From: Psychrobacillus psychrotolerans
GTDB taxonomy: Bacteria > Bacillota > Bacilli > Bacillales_A > Planococcaceae
DNA length: 64,000 nt
Reading direction: 5' to 3'
Assembly: GCF_900115805.1 (NCBI RefSeq)
Contig: NZ_FOXU01000006.1
Span: 62,001 to 126,000 of the forward strand
Part shown: positions 1 to 8,401 of the stretch, piece by piece
How the letters are laid out: every line of letters begins with the position of its first letter
Numbering within the stretch: the stretch's first letter is position 1
Notes under the pieces: model-generated
Told to the model about the DNA's origin: nothing
Databases searched by the model: none
Seen by the model: only the letters and a program-made list of their open reading frames with translations
Program-made: the position numbers and the translations under genes

Positions 1-107
1 TATTTGTTGAGGAAAATGTAATTGTATTTCCTCACAAAAGTAGTAGAGGATATAGCATAAAAAATAATCATGAGCTGATAAGAGAAGTTGATTTTTTATT
101 GAAGTGA
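1..107 (+). CDS. C-terminal end of an unidentified protein (partial)
   Basis: An open frame enters from the left edge in frame 3 and stops at TGA 105-107, giving about 34 residues that end in FLLK. It is followed directly by a strong hairpin terminator, as expected for a real gene end. Too little is present to assign a family. It converges on clpP. Confidence 0.45.
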   Translation, partial: FVEENVIVFPHKSSRGYSIKNNHELIREVDFLLK

Positions 108-124
108 GGAAATTTCCTTTGAAA

Positions 125-157
125 AAATCCCAAAGGAATAAATTCCTTTGGGATTTT
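125..157. terminator. Bidirectional terminator between the left-edge gene and clpP
   Basis: The arms AAATCCCAAAGGAA (125-138) and TTCCTTTGGGATTT (143-156) are perfectly complementary with a 4-nt loop, and A/T runs lie on both sides. It can end transcription of the left-edge gene (+) and of clpP (-). Confidence 0.8.
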
Positions 158-167
158 AGTGGATAGA

Positions 168-764
168 TTATGCTTTTTTCATTTCGCTACGATCGATAAT
201 ATGATCGATTAAGCCATATTCTTTAGCACGTTCAGCAGTCATGAAATTATCACGATCTGTGTCTTTTGCAATGACTTCGATTGGTTGACCAGTACGTTCA
301 GAAATAATTTTGTTCAACTTATCGCGTAAATGTAAAATGCGTTTTGCAGCAATTTCGATTTCAGTTGCTTGCCCTTGTGCTCCACCAAGTGGTTGGTGAA
401 TCATTACTTCTGCGTTAGGAAGCGCATAACGTTTCCCTTTTGTTCCAGCAGTAAGTAGGAATGCTCCCATAGAAGCAGCCATACCGATACAAATTGTTTG
501 TACATCAGGTTTGATGAACTGCATTGTATCATAAATTGCCATACCAGCTGTAATACTTCCGCCTGGGCTATTGATGTAGATAGAGATATCTTTTTCTGGA
601 TCTTCTGCTTCTAGGAATAATAATTGTGCAACGATTGAGTTTGAAACGTTGTCATCAATAGCACTTCCAAGCATAATGATACGGTCTTTTAATAATCGAG
701 AGTAGATGTCATATGCACGCTCTCCACGATTAGTTTGTTCAATAACAGTAGGAATTAAATTCAT
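168..764 (-). CDS. clpP: ATP-dependent Clp protease proteolytic subunit ClpP
   Basis: This is the serine peptidase of the Clp machine. It forms a two-ring 14-mer that degrades proteins unfolded by ClpC, ClpX or ClpE in the cytosol. The 198-residue product has the family features: N-terminus [10 protein letters not shown], the oxyanion-region motif [10 protein letters not shown], the nucleophile Ser in [10 protein letters not shown], and the catalytic His in [12 protein letters not shown] followed by the Asp of the triad near TDRDNFM. Length matches the usual 195-200 residues. A longer TTG-initiated reading (to 782) is possible, but the AAGGAGG ribosome site lies inside it, 5 nt or so before ATG 764, so the ATG is chosen. 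A CtsR-type operator overlaps its promoter, which points to class III heat-shock control. Confidence 0.97.
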   Translation of the reverse strand: MNLIPTVIEQTNRGERAYDIYSRLLKDRIIMLGSAIDDNVSNSIVAQLLFLEAEDPEKDISIYINSPGGSITAGMAIYDTMQFIKPDVQTICIGMAASMGAFLLTAGTKGKRYALPNAEVMIHQPLGGAQGQATEIEIAAKRILHLRDKLNKIISERTGQPIEVIAKDTDRDNFMTAERAKEYGLIDHIIDRSEMKKA

Positions 765-834
765 CCTGATTTCCTCCTTCAAAGGTGGGTTAAATTATTT
801 AGTTACTGAGAAAAGTTCCCTCAGTTGTAACTTT

Positions 835-865
835 ATCATACACATAATGGTCAAGGAAGGTCAAA
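835..865 (-). promoter_or_regulatory. clpP promoter with CtsR operator
   Basis: On the plus strand 849-865 reads GGTCAAGGAAGGTCAAA, two heptads separated by 3 nt. This matches the CtsR consensus RGTCAAANANRGTCAAA except at one position. Read on the minus strand, TTGACC (864-859) and TATGAT (840-835) form a sigma-A promoter with an 18-nt spacer, so a bound repressor would cover the -35 region. CtsR control of clp genes is established in Bacillales. Binding here is inferred. Confidence 0.8.
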
Positions 866-887
866 TGTTAAGCTTTGAAATGTTTGC

Positions 888-916
888 TTGAATTATATGC
901 CTTCTATTTGTATAAT
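888..916 (+). promoter_or_regulatory. sigma-A promoter of tRNA-Arg
   Basis: TTGAAT (888-893) is followed by a 17-nt spacer and TATAAT (911-916), 13 nt before the tRNA 5' end. It is a near-consensus promoter. Confidence 0.7.
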
Positions 917-929
917 AGATAAGTCGCTT

Positions 930-1001
930 GCCCTTGTAGTGTAATGGATAACACACAAGCCTCCGAAGCTTGTAATGTGAGTTCGATCCTCGCCGAGGGC
1001 A
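930..1001 (+). tRNA. tRNA-Arg (anticodon CCG)
   Basis: All four arms fold: acceptor GCCCTTG with CGAGGGC; anticodon stem CAAGC/GCTTG around the loop CTCCGAA (anticodon CCG, reading CGG); T arm GTGAG-TTCGATC-CTCGC; discriminator A at 1001. The terminal CCA is not encoded. It is a single tRNA gene with its own promoter and terminator, not part of a cluster. Confidence 0.93.
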
Positions 1002-1038
1002 TATTATTTCAACATAGTTATACATAAGATATTTCAAT

Positions 1039-1075
1039 CCTCCGTTTATTTTCTATATAAACGGAGGGTTTTTAT
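1039..1075 (+). terminator. Terminator after tRNA-Arg
   Basis: CCTCCGTTTAT (1039-1049) pairs with ATAAACGGAGG (1057-1067) and is followed by GTTTTTATT, a standard intrinsic terminator. Confidence 0.8.
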
Positions 1076-1104
1076 TAGTTTAAAAATACTTGGGTTTGTA
1101 TTGT

Positions 1105-2043
1105 TTAGGGTGTTTTTTCGTCCTCTTTATTTCTTCTATCAAAGGAAACTGCATAAGCATCATGTCTAAAATGAAGAATCGGATCTTCGGAAAGGTCGAT
1201 ACCTTCTCCCACTATTGTAGGGTCAAACAATAGACTTTCAGTAGGTAGTACCTTTTTATTTATTGTTAAACGCCCTACTAATATCTTTTGTCTATCAGAT
1301 GGCCATTTATCGGTAGGGTCATCGGTAGGATCTGTATCTTCCCCTATTCGAATATAGAGCTCAAATCCGACAGAGCCTTTTTCGACTCGCTTCTCTAAGT
1401 CCTCGTGTAAATAATTCTTCGATAAATGAATGTTGTCCAAGATAGAAGGGGATTTTTCATCTTTTAAAGGATGCCATTCGTATTTTATAGATTGTCTTTT
1501 ACCTTCAGCATTAACTAAAAAGAATGCATGAATAGGGTAGTAGTTTAAAGCCGCATAGCTAATAGGAGGTTGCTTTAGCTGTTCCTTAAGAGTGAGCAAT
1601 GTATTCTTATGCTCTGGAAAGGTTGTCAGAAGCTTAGCCACTCCTAAACCTAAATCTACGGAGTGAATACCCGTTTTATGAGAGCCTAAAATTTTCAGCA
1701 TATCTATAAAGGTTTTAGGGTCTTTTGTGACGAACATTGGAACTGTGGTACACACTTGATGACTAATAGAACCATCTGGCTGATGGAAATGGATAGCCAT
1801 TCCTTTAGCTGGAGATAAAAAATCTGCTGCAGAGGGGTCTGGTGGACTATTGGAAAAACGAACGGTAGCAGCTACTGGTTCTTGTTGAAGATGGGGTGCC
1901 GTCGTATATGGAATCGCATTTCCGTTTGGAATAAAAGTGGCTTCATAAAATTCGCCTTTTGCATGGGCACGTCGATAACCAGGAAATTTACCTTGAAGTT
2001 GTTCTAATGTATTAACGGCATTTTGCGGTAGTGAATTACTCAA
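1105..2043 (-). CDS. Catalase-related heme peroxidase (SrpA-like minimal catalase fold)
   Basis: The 312-residue protein belongs to the short catalase-related family of about 300-350 residues that keeps the heme-binding barrel but lacks the C-terminal parts of true catalases. The motif RRAHAKGEFYEATF (around residue 25) carries the distal His. VRFSNSPPDP and KGMAIHFH match conserved barrel strands. Near the C-terminus, RHDAYAVSFDRR resembles the region of the proximal heme-ligating Tyr. It probably breaks down organic or hydrogen peroxide in the cytosol, since no signal peptide is present. The start is TTG 2043 with the ribosome site GAGGTGA upstream. It is monocistronic and convergent with the tRNA-Arg unit. 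Substrate is not predictable from sequence. Confidence 0.85.
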   Translation of the reverse strand: MSNSLPQNAVNTLEQLQGKFPGYRRAHAKGEFYEATFIPNGNAIPYTTAPHLQQEPVAATVRFSNSPPDPSAADFLSPAKGMAIHFHQPDGSISHQVCTTVPMFVTKDPKTFIDMLKILGSHKTGIHSVDLGLGVAKLLTTFPEHKNTLLTLKEQLKQPPISYAALNYYPIHAFFLVNAEGKRQSIKYEWHPLKDEKSPSILDNIHLSKNYLHEDLEKRVEKGSVGFELYIRIGEDTDPTDDPTDKWPSDRQKILVGRLTINKKVLPTESLLFDPTIVGEGIDLSEDPILHFRHDAYAVSFDRRNKEDEKTP

Positions 2044-2339
2044 ACAATCACCTCGTTTTTTTGAATGAAAAGAAAGATTTCATTTATTAATCATTACCAC
2101 TGAATAAATTACCTAAACAATGAAGTACTAAAAATATGTAAATATAGTATGAAATGGTTAGCTAAGCTGATTTATATCTAAAATATGTTTACTGGCGAAA
2201 CGGAAAAGTCATCCAATCTAGTTACTTCTATATAAGGATAAGATGAAACTTATATATATTTGGTCCGTAAACGATAATAGGTTTTGTATTTTCGAATTAA
2301 AGGTACAATAATACTATAATTATTGAAGAGGTGAGCGAG

Positions 2340-2918
2340 TTGAAAAAATTATTAGTGCCCATTATTATAGTCGTTGTAATTATTGCGATAATCGCAGGGA
2401 TATTTATGGGAAGTTATAACGGATTTGTAGACAAAGAAGAAAACGTAAATAATGCGTATGCGCAAGTTGAAAACCAACTGCAACGTAGAATGGATTTAAT
2501 ACCGAACTTAGTTAGTACCGTTAAAGGTTTTGCAGCACATGAGGAAGAAGTGCTTGGAAATATCGCAGATGCACGATCAAGATTGGCAGGAGCGGGTTCA
2601 CCTGAGGAACAAGCAGAGGCAAATGATGAATTATCGGGAGCTTTGAGCCGATTATTAGTTGTTGTGGAGAATTATCCAGAACTAAAGGCTGATGCAAATT
2701 TTAGACAATTAATGGATGAACTTTCCGGTACAGAAAACAGACTTTCTGTAGCAAGACAAGATTATAATACAGTTGTTTCGGATTACAATAAAAAAGTAAA
2801 ACGAATGCCTGGAAGTATCGTAGCGTCTATGTTTGGCTTCGATGAGAAAGAATACTTTAAATCAGCTGAGGGAGCGGAAGAAGCGCCCGTAGTCGATTTT
2901 GAAGGAGATGGAGAGTGA
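2340..2918 (+). CDS. lemA: LemA family membrane protein
   Basis: LemA proteins have one N-terminal membrane helix followed by a helical bundle. Their exact role is unknown. Here residues about 2-25 form the hydrophobic helix, followed by the family signature YNGFVDKEENVNNAYAQVE and QRRMDLIPNLVSTVKGFA. The length (about 192 residues) is typical. A GTG at 2331 would add three residues, but GAGGTGA overlaps that GTG and is better placed as the ribosome site of TTG 2340. The next gene (TPM domain) starts on this gene's stop codon. LemA-TPM pairs are common in bacteria, so the two are probably translationally coupled. Confidence 0.9.
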   Translation: MKKLLVPIIIVVVIIAIIAGIFMGSYNGFVDKEENVNNAYAQVENQLQRRMDLIPNLVSTVKGFAAHEEEVLGNIADARSRLAGAGSPEEQAEANDELSGALSRLLVVVENYPELKADANFRQLMDELSGTENRLSVARQDYNTVVSDYNKKVKRMPGSIVASMFGFDEKEYFKSAEGAEEAPVVDFEGDGE

Positions 2919-3718
2919 TGAAGAAAAGTGCATATGCTATCACATTTGCACTTCTCCTTACATTCCTCTTCCCATTATTAACTTTTGCAGAATCTAATTA
3001 TCCGAAGCCTTTACCAGGTGAATTATATGTGCAAGACTTCTATGACGTTCTAACAGAAGAGCAAGAACAAGAAATTGAAAGGCTTGGACAAAACCTAGAA
3101 AATGCTACTGGTTCGCAAATCGTTGTAATGACAGTAGAGTCTTTAGAAGGTCAGGATGTTGCGACATATGCTGTAGATGTAATGCGTGGCTATGGTATAG
3201 GGGATGAAGAGAAGGATAATGGTGTACTTTTTATCTTGGAGATGGATCCTGATAAAGTAGAAGGCCGTGATGTATACATTGGGGTCGGCTACGGTTTAGA
3301 GGGAGCTTTACCGGATGGTAAGATTGGTAGAATTTTAGATGATTACACCTTTCCTTACTTAGAGAGTGGGGATGTACCTGGTGCTATTCTTTCGACTTAT
3401 CAGCTATTATATAATCAGGTAGCTACTGAATACGGTTGGGACGGGGAGTTAACAAGTCCCAAAGGTCCTTCTCCTCTTGTAGGCTCTACAGATGGCGGTG
3501 GATCCACGATTAGAACAATTATTGTAGGTGTGATTGTCATATATATAATTGTTAGTTTAATGTCTGGAGGCGGAGGTAGTTCCGGTTCTGGTAGAAGACG
3601 AGGTATTAGTGGTAGAAGCTTCGGAGGCTTCGGCGGAGGCGGTAGAAGTTCCGGTGGTGGCTTTGGAGGTTTTGGCGGCGGTAGCTCAGGTGGTGGAGGA
3701 GCAGGTCGTAAGTGGTAA
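2918..3718 (+). CDS. TPM domain (YgcG-type) secreted or membrane protein with Gly-rich tail
   Basis: The N-terminus is a signal peptide (MKKSAYAITFALLLTFLFP, cleavage near TFA-ES). The TPM domain follows at about residues 35-155, with the phrases YVQDFYDVLTEEQEQEI, TGSQIVVMTV, DNGVLFIL and IGVGYGLEGALPD. One transmembrane helix lies near residue 195, and the tail is a Gly/Ser/Arg-rich stretch with repeated FGGFGGG units. Some TPM domains have phosphatase-like activity, but most are uncharacterised. The start ATG 2918 overlaps the lemA stop by one base. A GTG at 2915 is an alternative. The pair probably forms one envelope-associated unit. Confidence 0.88.
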   Translation: MKKSAYAITFALLLTFLFPLLTFAESNYPKPLPGELYVQDFYDVLTEEQEQEIERLGQNLENATGSQIVVMTVESLEGQDVATYAVDVMRGYGIGDEEKDNGVLFILEMDPDKVEGRDVYIGVGYGLEGALPDGKIGRILDDYTFPYLESGDVPGAILSTYQLLYNQVATEYGWDGELTSPKGPSPLVGSTDGGGSTIRTIIVGVIVIYIIVSLMSGGGGSSGSGRRRGISGRSFGGFGGGGRSSGGGFGGFGGGSSGGGGAGRKW

Positions 3719-3754
3719 ATATTAAAGCAAATTTCTTAAATAAGATATAAACTA

Positions 3755-3783
3755 GAAAAAACCAACAAATTGTTGGTTTTTTT
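3755..3783. terminator. Bidirectional terminator
   Basis: AAAAACCAACAA (3756-3767) pairs with TTGTTGGTTTTT (3770-3781), with T-runs readable from both sides. It separates the convergent TPM gene and the anti-sigma gene, overlapping the latter's last codons. Confidence 0.75.
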
Positions 3784-4942
3784 ATTCGTTTTCAGCGAAT
3801 TCCTCTAACATCCGCCTGACTTTTTCATACATCTCAACATGAGATTCTATAGTGATATCGCCAAGGTTTCCAAAGTCAGCACCTGTTGCGAACATTAGCA
3901 CCCCATCATCGAATATGGTAATTGTATACAACGTATTTCCTTTATCTGCAGCATTTGTTAAGTAAATTTGATAATTATCGATTTGAGGAAGAACTACCGA
4001 TCTCTCCGTACTTTCTTGTTCAGTTGCCGCTTTTATAGGAAGGTCATCAAAGTTTTCCATAATATTATTTATCTTACTCTTGTCCGAAGTACAACCCGAT
4101 TCAAATTCTACTTTCTCACCTTGGACATTCTTACGAGTATTAAAGCAAAGCGTATCGAAGGAAATATCAATAAGAGGTGTTCTAACATTCTGATAATCTT
4201 CAACATATGCAGGGAAGTTTTCAATTTTCTCTTGAAGTTCGATGCCTCCACCATCCCTCACGCCATTATAACTCCCTATTTTTCCAGGCTCAGATGTAGA
4301 AAAGATAAATTCTTCTTTCAATGTATGGAAAACTTTCTGACCTTCGTTATTAGTTAGGGAGACTTCGATAATGGGACGATAGATATTTGGATGCTCTTTT
4401 TCCTGTACTACTTTGACATTTTCTAAATGCACTTCGATGCTATTCTCTATAAGACTATAGTTATATTTGAAAATCAAATTCGACGCAATTGCATTTTTTA
4501 ACATGTTTTCAGTAAAATATTCACCATGAGTAGTTGAATAATAATCCATTAAATCTGTGTATTTCTTTGATTGTAGAAGTTGGTCGTACTCTTCTTGGTT
4601 CTTCGTTTCCGTTACACTTTGGAGGTCCCACCATTCGTCTTGTAAGCGAGCAAGCTCCATATCTGGTCCATTATATTCTCTCTCTAACACCGCTCGTATA
4701 ATTTTTTCGTTATCGATAGCTTGAGATGATTGCTCTGTTTCGGAGGAGTTTATATAAGTGAAAATTAGAAAAGAAGCGATTGCGATTATAGCCAATGAAA
4801 TAAAAGCGGGAATAATAGGGCGTTTTCTTTTTGTTTCCACTTTTGCTTTTAATGCTAGCCAGGTATTTCTTTTTGCTTCTTCTGACCGCTCTACATGTTT
4901 CATTTCTGCCAACAGCTTATCGAATTCTTTTGATGGATCCAT
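3782..4942 (-). CDS. Membrane protein, probable anti-sigma factor of the adjacent ECF sigma
   Basis: The 386-residue protein has a charged cytosolic N-terminus of about 45 residues, one transmembrane helix (IPAFISLAIIAIASFLIFTYI, about 43-63) and a long extracellular part of about 320 residues. This topology and the 26-bp overlap with the upstream ECF sigma gene are those of ECF anti-sigma factors, which hold sigma at the membrane until a signal arrives. No zinc-binding HxxxCxxC anti-sigma motif is seen in the N-terminus, so it belongs to a different class. The extracellular part has no family that I recognise. Role is inferred from context and topology. Confidence 0.6.
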   Translation of the reverse strand: MDPSKEFDKLLAEMKHVERSEEAKRNTWLALKAKVETKRKRPIIPAFISLAIIAIASFLIFTYINSSETEQSSQAIDNEKIIRAVLEREYNGPDMELARLQDEWWDLQSVTETKNQEEYDQLLQSKKYTDLMDYYSTTHGEYFTENMLKNAIASNLIFKYNYSLIENSIEVHLENVKVVQEKEHPNIYRPIIEVSLTNNEGQKVFHTLKEEFIFSTSEPGKIGSYNGVRDGGGIELQEKIENFPAYVEDYQNVRTPLIDISFDTLCFNTRKNVQGEKVEFESGCTSDKSKINNIMENFDDLPIKAATEQESTERSVVLPQIDNYQIYLTNAADKGNTLYTITIFDDGVLMFATGADFGNLGDITIESHVEMYEKVRRMLEEFAENE

Positions 4943-5441
4943 TTGGGTGACCTCCTTCCTGATGAAACTCCTTTTTCAGTGCCTCAAGTGCTCGTGTCAT
5001 TTTCATCTTTACTTTAGCTTCTGTCCAACCAAGTATATAAGCGGTCTCTTGAATGGAACACTCTTGTATTTTGCGTAAGAGTAAGACTTCTTGGTAGTCT
5101 TTTTTTAGGGTATACAGGGAGTTATACATTCTAGCAAGCTGTTCTTTTTTTTCATAACTACATTCGGGCGATAATTCCTTATTTTCTATATCATGTTCTT
5201 TCTCGAAGGAGAAAAATTGTACGACCCTTTTCCTTCGAAAATAGTCATATGTAACATTACGGGCAATCTTTAATAGCCAAGTAGAAGTGGAAGCTTCTTG
5301 GTTAAAGGTGCCAAGTCCTTTATATGCTTTATAAAATGTCTCTTGGGTGAGATCTTCCGCACATTCCTTGTGGCGAACAAGAAAGTATATAAAGCTATAA
5401 ACCTTGTCGCTGTATTCTTTATATAGCTGTTCTATTTCCAT
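4917..5441 (-). CDS. ECF (extracytoplasmic function) RNA polymerase sigma factor
   Basis: The 174-residue protein has region 2 (LYKEYSDKVYSFIYFLVRH, AEDLTQETFYKAYKGL, STWLLKIARNVTYDYFRRKR) and region 4 (LYTLKKDYQEVLLLRKIQECSIQETAYILGWTEAKVKMKMTRAL, a helix-turn-helix). Region 3 is absent, which defines the ECF group. It would redirect RNA polymerase to a small stress regulon when released by its anti-sigma partner. The anti-sigma gene follows with an overlap of 26 bp. ECF units are often autoregulated, but no promoter was defined here. The regulon is unknown. Confidence 0.9.
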   Translation of the reverse strand: MEIEQLYKEYSDKVYSFIYFLVRHKECAEDLTQETFYKAYKGLGTFNQEASTSTWLLKIARNVTYDYFRRKRVVQFFSFEKEHDIENKELSPECSYEKKEQLARMYNSLYTLKKDYQEVLLLRKIQECSIQETAYILGWTEAKVKMKMTRALEALKKEFHQEGGHPNGSIKRIR

Positions 5442-5585
5442 CCTCTGACCTCCCTTATAGCTATAGACGAACGGTGAGTTTAAAAGTATCGCTATTATTT
5501 TTCCTTTAAACTGTTATGAGCGATTTTATTTATTAAAAAGATTATAATAAAATGAATGAAATGATTATTAAAAGGGATGATATAA

Positions 5586-5819
5586 ATGATTGTACATTTT
5601 TACACAAGACCAGGCTGTCATTTATGTGATGATGCTAGGCTTATGTTGAAGCTAGTAAGAGAAGACGTAGCTTTTGACATAAAAGAAGTAAATATTGAAG
5701 AAGATGATACACTGCATGAAAAATATATGCTGATGATTCCTGTGATCGAGTTGGAAGGTAAAATAATTCAATATGGACAAGTAGATTACGCAACTATATT
5801 GGAAGCGTTGCTTAGATAA
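5586..5819 (+). CDS. Glutaredoxin-like (DUF836) thiol-disulfide protein
   Basis: This is a small 77-residue thioredoxin-fold protein. It opens with VHFYTRPGCHLCDDARLML, a CxxC redox site (CHLC, residues 11-14), and keeps the cis-Pro region MIPVIELEGK of glutaredoxins. Proteins of this type reduce disulfides or mixed thiols in the cytosol. It stands alone between the divergent ECF operon and cggR. Partner reductant and substrate are unknown. Confidence 0.82.
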   Translation: MIVHFYTRPGCHLCDDARLMLKLVREDVAFDIKEVNIEEDDTLHEKYMLMIPVIELEGKIIQYGQVDYATILEALLR

Positions 5820-5829
5820 TTTTCTAGGC

Positions 5830-5955
5830 AATCGCAACAACCAACTTCTGAATCGCAACATAGCGAGGCATAATCGCAACAACCAACTTCTAAATCGCAA
5901 TATAGTAATCCGTAATCGCAACCGATGAACACCCAATCGCAATATAAAGTAGTAG
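5830..5955. repeat. Six-copy 21-bp periodic direct repeat with core AATCGCAA
   Basis: The octamer AATCGCAA starts at 5830, 5851, 5872, 5893, 5914 and 5935, exactly 21 bp apart each time. The 13-bp spacers diverge, but copies 1 and 3 share almost the whole unit (CAACCAACTTCT). The period equals two helical turns, so all cores face the same side of the DNA. Origin and function are unknown. Confidence 0.85.
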
Positions 5956-6093
5956 TAGAAGTACTTGAAAGCAGCTATAAGTATGTTTTGGAAAAATTTC
6001 TGGATAAATTTGTGTAGAAATAGGTTTCAAATTCTTGCTATTGGGAATATAGTATTGTAAGCTTAATTTAGAAATTAAATTTTTTTAAGTGCA

Positions 6094-6127
6094 TGGGACA
6101 AAAATAGTAACCGTGGGACAAAAACGT
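6094..6127 (+). promoter_or_regulatory. Probable CggR operator
   Basis: Two direct copies of TGGGACAAAAA begin at 6094 and 6114, 20 bp apart, just upstream of cggR. CggR of Bacillus subtilis binds tandem GGGAC-type repeats before its own operon and is released by fructose-1,6-bisphosphate. The arrangement here fits that model. Confidence 0.75.
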
Positions 6128-6150
6128 CACATGTGGTTGGGATGTGAAAA

Positions 6151-7188
6151 ATGGATTCATTATTACAGGCTCAGTTAAAGTTAATGCCTGAGATGAGCAT
6201 CTTGCTACAAAAAAGATATCAAATACTTCAAACGATTCAATTGTCTCCTGGTTATGGTCGTAGAGTGATCGGTGACATTCTAGGATTGTCTGAACGAGAA
6301 ACTAGAAAAGAATTGGACTTTTTGCGCAATAAAGGATTCATAGAAATATCAAGAGATGGCGCTAGTATAACTTCTAGCGGAAATGATTTATTGATAGAGC
6401 TGAAAGAAGTTGTTCGAGAATGGTCAGGTAGATTACAACTCGAAAAATCGCTTGCAAGTTATTTAAATATAAAAGAAGTGATAATTGTTCCGGGAAATGT
6501 AGATACTAATACAAATACTGCTTTGCTTCAGTCTCAAGAAGCAGCTAAATATTTGGAAAGTATTCTATCGGATGAGTTCATCATTGCTGTTACTGGTGGT
6601 ACAACGATTGCTTCCATTTCAAATTATGTTCATCAAACGGACAAGTGGAAGCGACTATTATTTATAGCCGCAAGAGGTGGAGTTGGTAAGGATGTTAGGC
6701 TCCAAGCCAATACAATTGCTTCCCTATTTGCAAATAAAATGAATGGTTCATACCGAACATTATATATGCCAGATAGCTTGAGTGAGGAAGCATACTCTAC
6801 GATGAAAAAAGAGCCATTTATAAAAGAAATGGTGGATTTATATGAACGCACGAACATCATTATTCATGGTATTGGGGATGCACTTGAGATGGCCCGCCGA
6901 AGAAATTCAAGTTTAGAGGAAATACAACGCTTAGAAGAAATTGGCGCGGTGAGTGAGGCTTTTGGTTATTACTTTAATAGCCAAGGGGAAGCAGTACACA
7001 GAATTCGCACGATTGGCGTTCAACTTAAGCAATTAGAAAATATGGAGCATCTTCTAGCAGTAGCTGGAGGAACTAAAAAAGCAAATGCTCTACTTTCATA
7101 TTTTAAACAAGCACCAGCTCAAACGGTTCTAGTAACCGATGAAGGTGCAGCACAAGAAATGATGAGAATAATGGAACAAAACAACTAG
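6151..7188 (+). CDS. cggR: Central glycolytic genes regulator CggR (SorC/DeoR family)
   Basis: CggR represses the lower-glycolysis operon and is inactivated when fructose-1,6-bisphosphate binds. The 345-residue protein has an N-terminal winged helix (RYQILQTIQLSPGYGRRVIGDILGLSERETRKELDFL, about 23-60) and a C-terminal SorC sugar-phosphate domain with the signatures VTGGTTIAS and HGIGDALEMARRR. The gene sits 12 bp upstream of gapA, the hallmark position, and has tandem GGGACA sites before it. The operon should therefore be induced by glycolytic sugars. Confidence 0.94.
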   Translation: MDSLLQAQLKLMPEMSILLQKRYQILQTIQLSPGYGRRVIGDILGLSERETRKELDFLRNKGFIEISRDGASITSSGNDLLIELKEVVREWSGRLQLEKSLASYLNIKEVIIVPGNVDTNTNTALLQSQEAAKYLESILSDEFIIAVTGGTTIASISNYVHQTDKWKRLLFIAARGGVGKDVRLQANTIASLFANKMNGSYRTLYMPDSLSEEAYSTMKKEPFIKEMVDLYERTNIIIHGIGDALEMARRRNSSLEEIQRLEEIGAVSEAFGYYFNSQGEAVHRIRTIGVQLKQLENMEHLLAVAGGTKKANALLSYFKQAPAQTVLVTDEGAAQEMMRIMEQNN

Positions 7189-7200
7189 GAGGAATTTAAA

Positions 7201-8208
7201 ATGACAGTAAAATTAGCGATTAATGGTTTTGGACGTATCGGACGTAAAGTATTCAGAGAAGCTTTGGAACAAAAAGACTTAGAAGTAGTAGCAATCAATG
7301 ACTTAACGGATGCTGCAATGCTTGCTCATTTATTGAAATATGATTCTGTTCACGGTATTTTCAATGCAGACGTATCTTCTGAAGGAGATTACCTTGTAGT
7401 AAATGGCAAAAACATTCGCGTGTTCGCAGAAAAAGATCCTTCAGCACTACCTTGGAAAGAAGAACAAGTAGATATCGTAATTGAGTGTACTGGTATTTTC
7501 AGCACAACAGAAAAAGCTAGCAAGCATATTGAAGCTGGAGCTAAAAAAGTAATTTTATCACAACCAGCTAAAGATGATATGCCTACATTCGTTATGGGTG
7601 TAAATGCTGATCAATACAATCCAGCTACTGATCATGTTATTTCAAATGCATCTTGTACTACTAACTGTTTATCACCAATTGCTAAAGTATTACAAGATCA
7701 ATTTGGTATCAAACGTGGAATGATGACAACAATACATTCTTATACAAACGATCAACGTATTTTAGACTTACCGCATAGCGATTACCGTCGTGCTCGTGCA
7801 GCAGCAGAATCAATGATTCCTACAACAACAGGAGCAGCAGCAGCAGTAGCTAAAGTACTTCCTGAGTTGAAAGGGAAATTAGATGGTATGGCAGTTCGTG
7901 TACCAACACCAAACGTTTCAATCGTAGACTTTGTTGCAGAATTAGATAAAAATGTTACAGCAGAAGAGTTAAATGCAGCACTTAAATCAGCTTCTGAAAG
8001 TGATTTAAAAGGAATTATGGATTATAACGAGCTTCCTTTAGTTTCAAGAGACTATAACGGAAATACAGCTTCCTCTACAGTAGATGGTCTTTCTACAATG
8101 GTACTTGGAGATAACTTAGTAAAAGTATTAGCTTGGTATGACAACGAATCAGGATATTCTGCACGTTGTATCGACCTTGCATTACTTATGGCTAAAAAAG
8201 GACTATAA
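7201..8208 (+). CDS. gapA: Glyceraldehyde-3-phosphate dehydrogenase, glycolytic GapA
   Basis: It catalyses NAD-dependent oxidation and phosphorylation of glyceraldehyde-3-phosphate to 1,3-bisphosphoglycerate. The 335-residue enzyme shows the NAD-binding N-terminus INGFGRIGRKVFREA, the catalytic Cys in SNASCTTNCLSP (about 152-156), the phosphate-site phrase MTTIHSYTNDQ, and the C-terminal WYDNESGYSAR. AGGAGG lies 10 nt before ATG. A hairpin terminator follows in the 193-bp gap before pgk, so gapA can also be made from a shorter cggR-gapA transcript. Confidence 0.98.
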   Translation: MTVKLAINGFGRIGRKVFREALEQKDLEVVAINDLTDAAMLAHLLKYDSVHGIFNADVSSEGDYLVVNGKNIRVFAEKDPSALPWKEEQVDIVIECTGIFSTTEKASKHIEAGAKKVILSQPAKDDMPTFVMGVNADQYNPATDHVISNASCTTNCLSPIAKVLQDQFGIKRGMMTTIHSYTNDQRILDLPHSDYRRARAAAESMIPTTTGAAAAVAKVLPELKGKLDGMAVRVPTPNVSIVDFVAELDKNVTAEELNAALKSASESDLKGIMDYNELPLVSRDYNGNTASSTVDGLSTMVLGDNLVKVLAWYDNESGYSARCIDLALLMAKKGL

Positions 8209-8296
8209 GATTTTCGTTTTGACAAGGAAATACACATAATATGAATGTGATTTTACGTGGCGAATCGATAAAATAACCTCTATAATGAAAGAGGGT

Positions 8297-8331
8297 AAAG
8301 GAGCCAGGGATTACCCCTAGCTCCTTTTTTT
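8297..8331 (+). terminator. Hairpin between gapA and pgk
   Basis: AAAGGAGC and the matching GCTCCTTT, with an inner AGGG/CCCT pairing, form a hairpin followed by seven T. It probably causes partial termination, so that gapA is expressed more strongly than the downstream genes. Confidence 0.75.
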
Positions 8332-8401
8332 AACATAATAGATGAATGAGGTGCTTTTATCGGCGCCTGTGCTTTTCATAACATAGAAGGAGGCTTATCT
8401 C

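Larger units (their letters stand above)
5820..6150. other. Intergenic region between the glutaredoxin-like gene and cggR
   Basis: It contains no gene. The first part is the six-copy 21-bp periodic repeat (5830-5955). The last part holds the probable CggR operator (6094-6127). A long minus-strand frame across the repeat only reflects its periodic composition. Confidence 0.7.

Noticed and set aside
706-891. 61-codon plus-strand ORF upstream of clpP
   Set aside because: It is the shadow of the clpP start and leader and crosses the CtsR operator and promoter.
5652-5942. Minus-strand ORF rich in Leu/Arg across the 21-bp repeat
   Set aside because: Its sequence repeats every seven codons because of the 21-bp DNA period. 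It has no ribosome site and overlaps the glutaredoxin-like gene.
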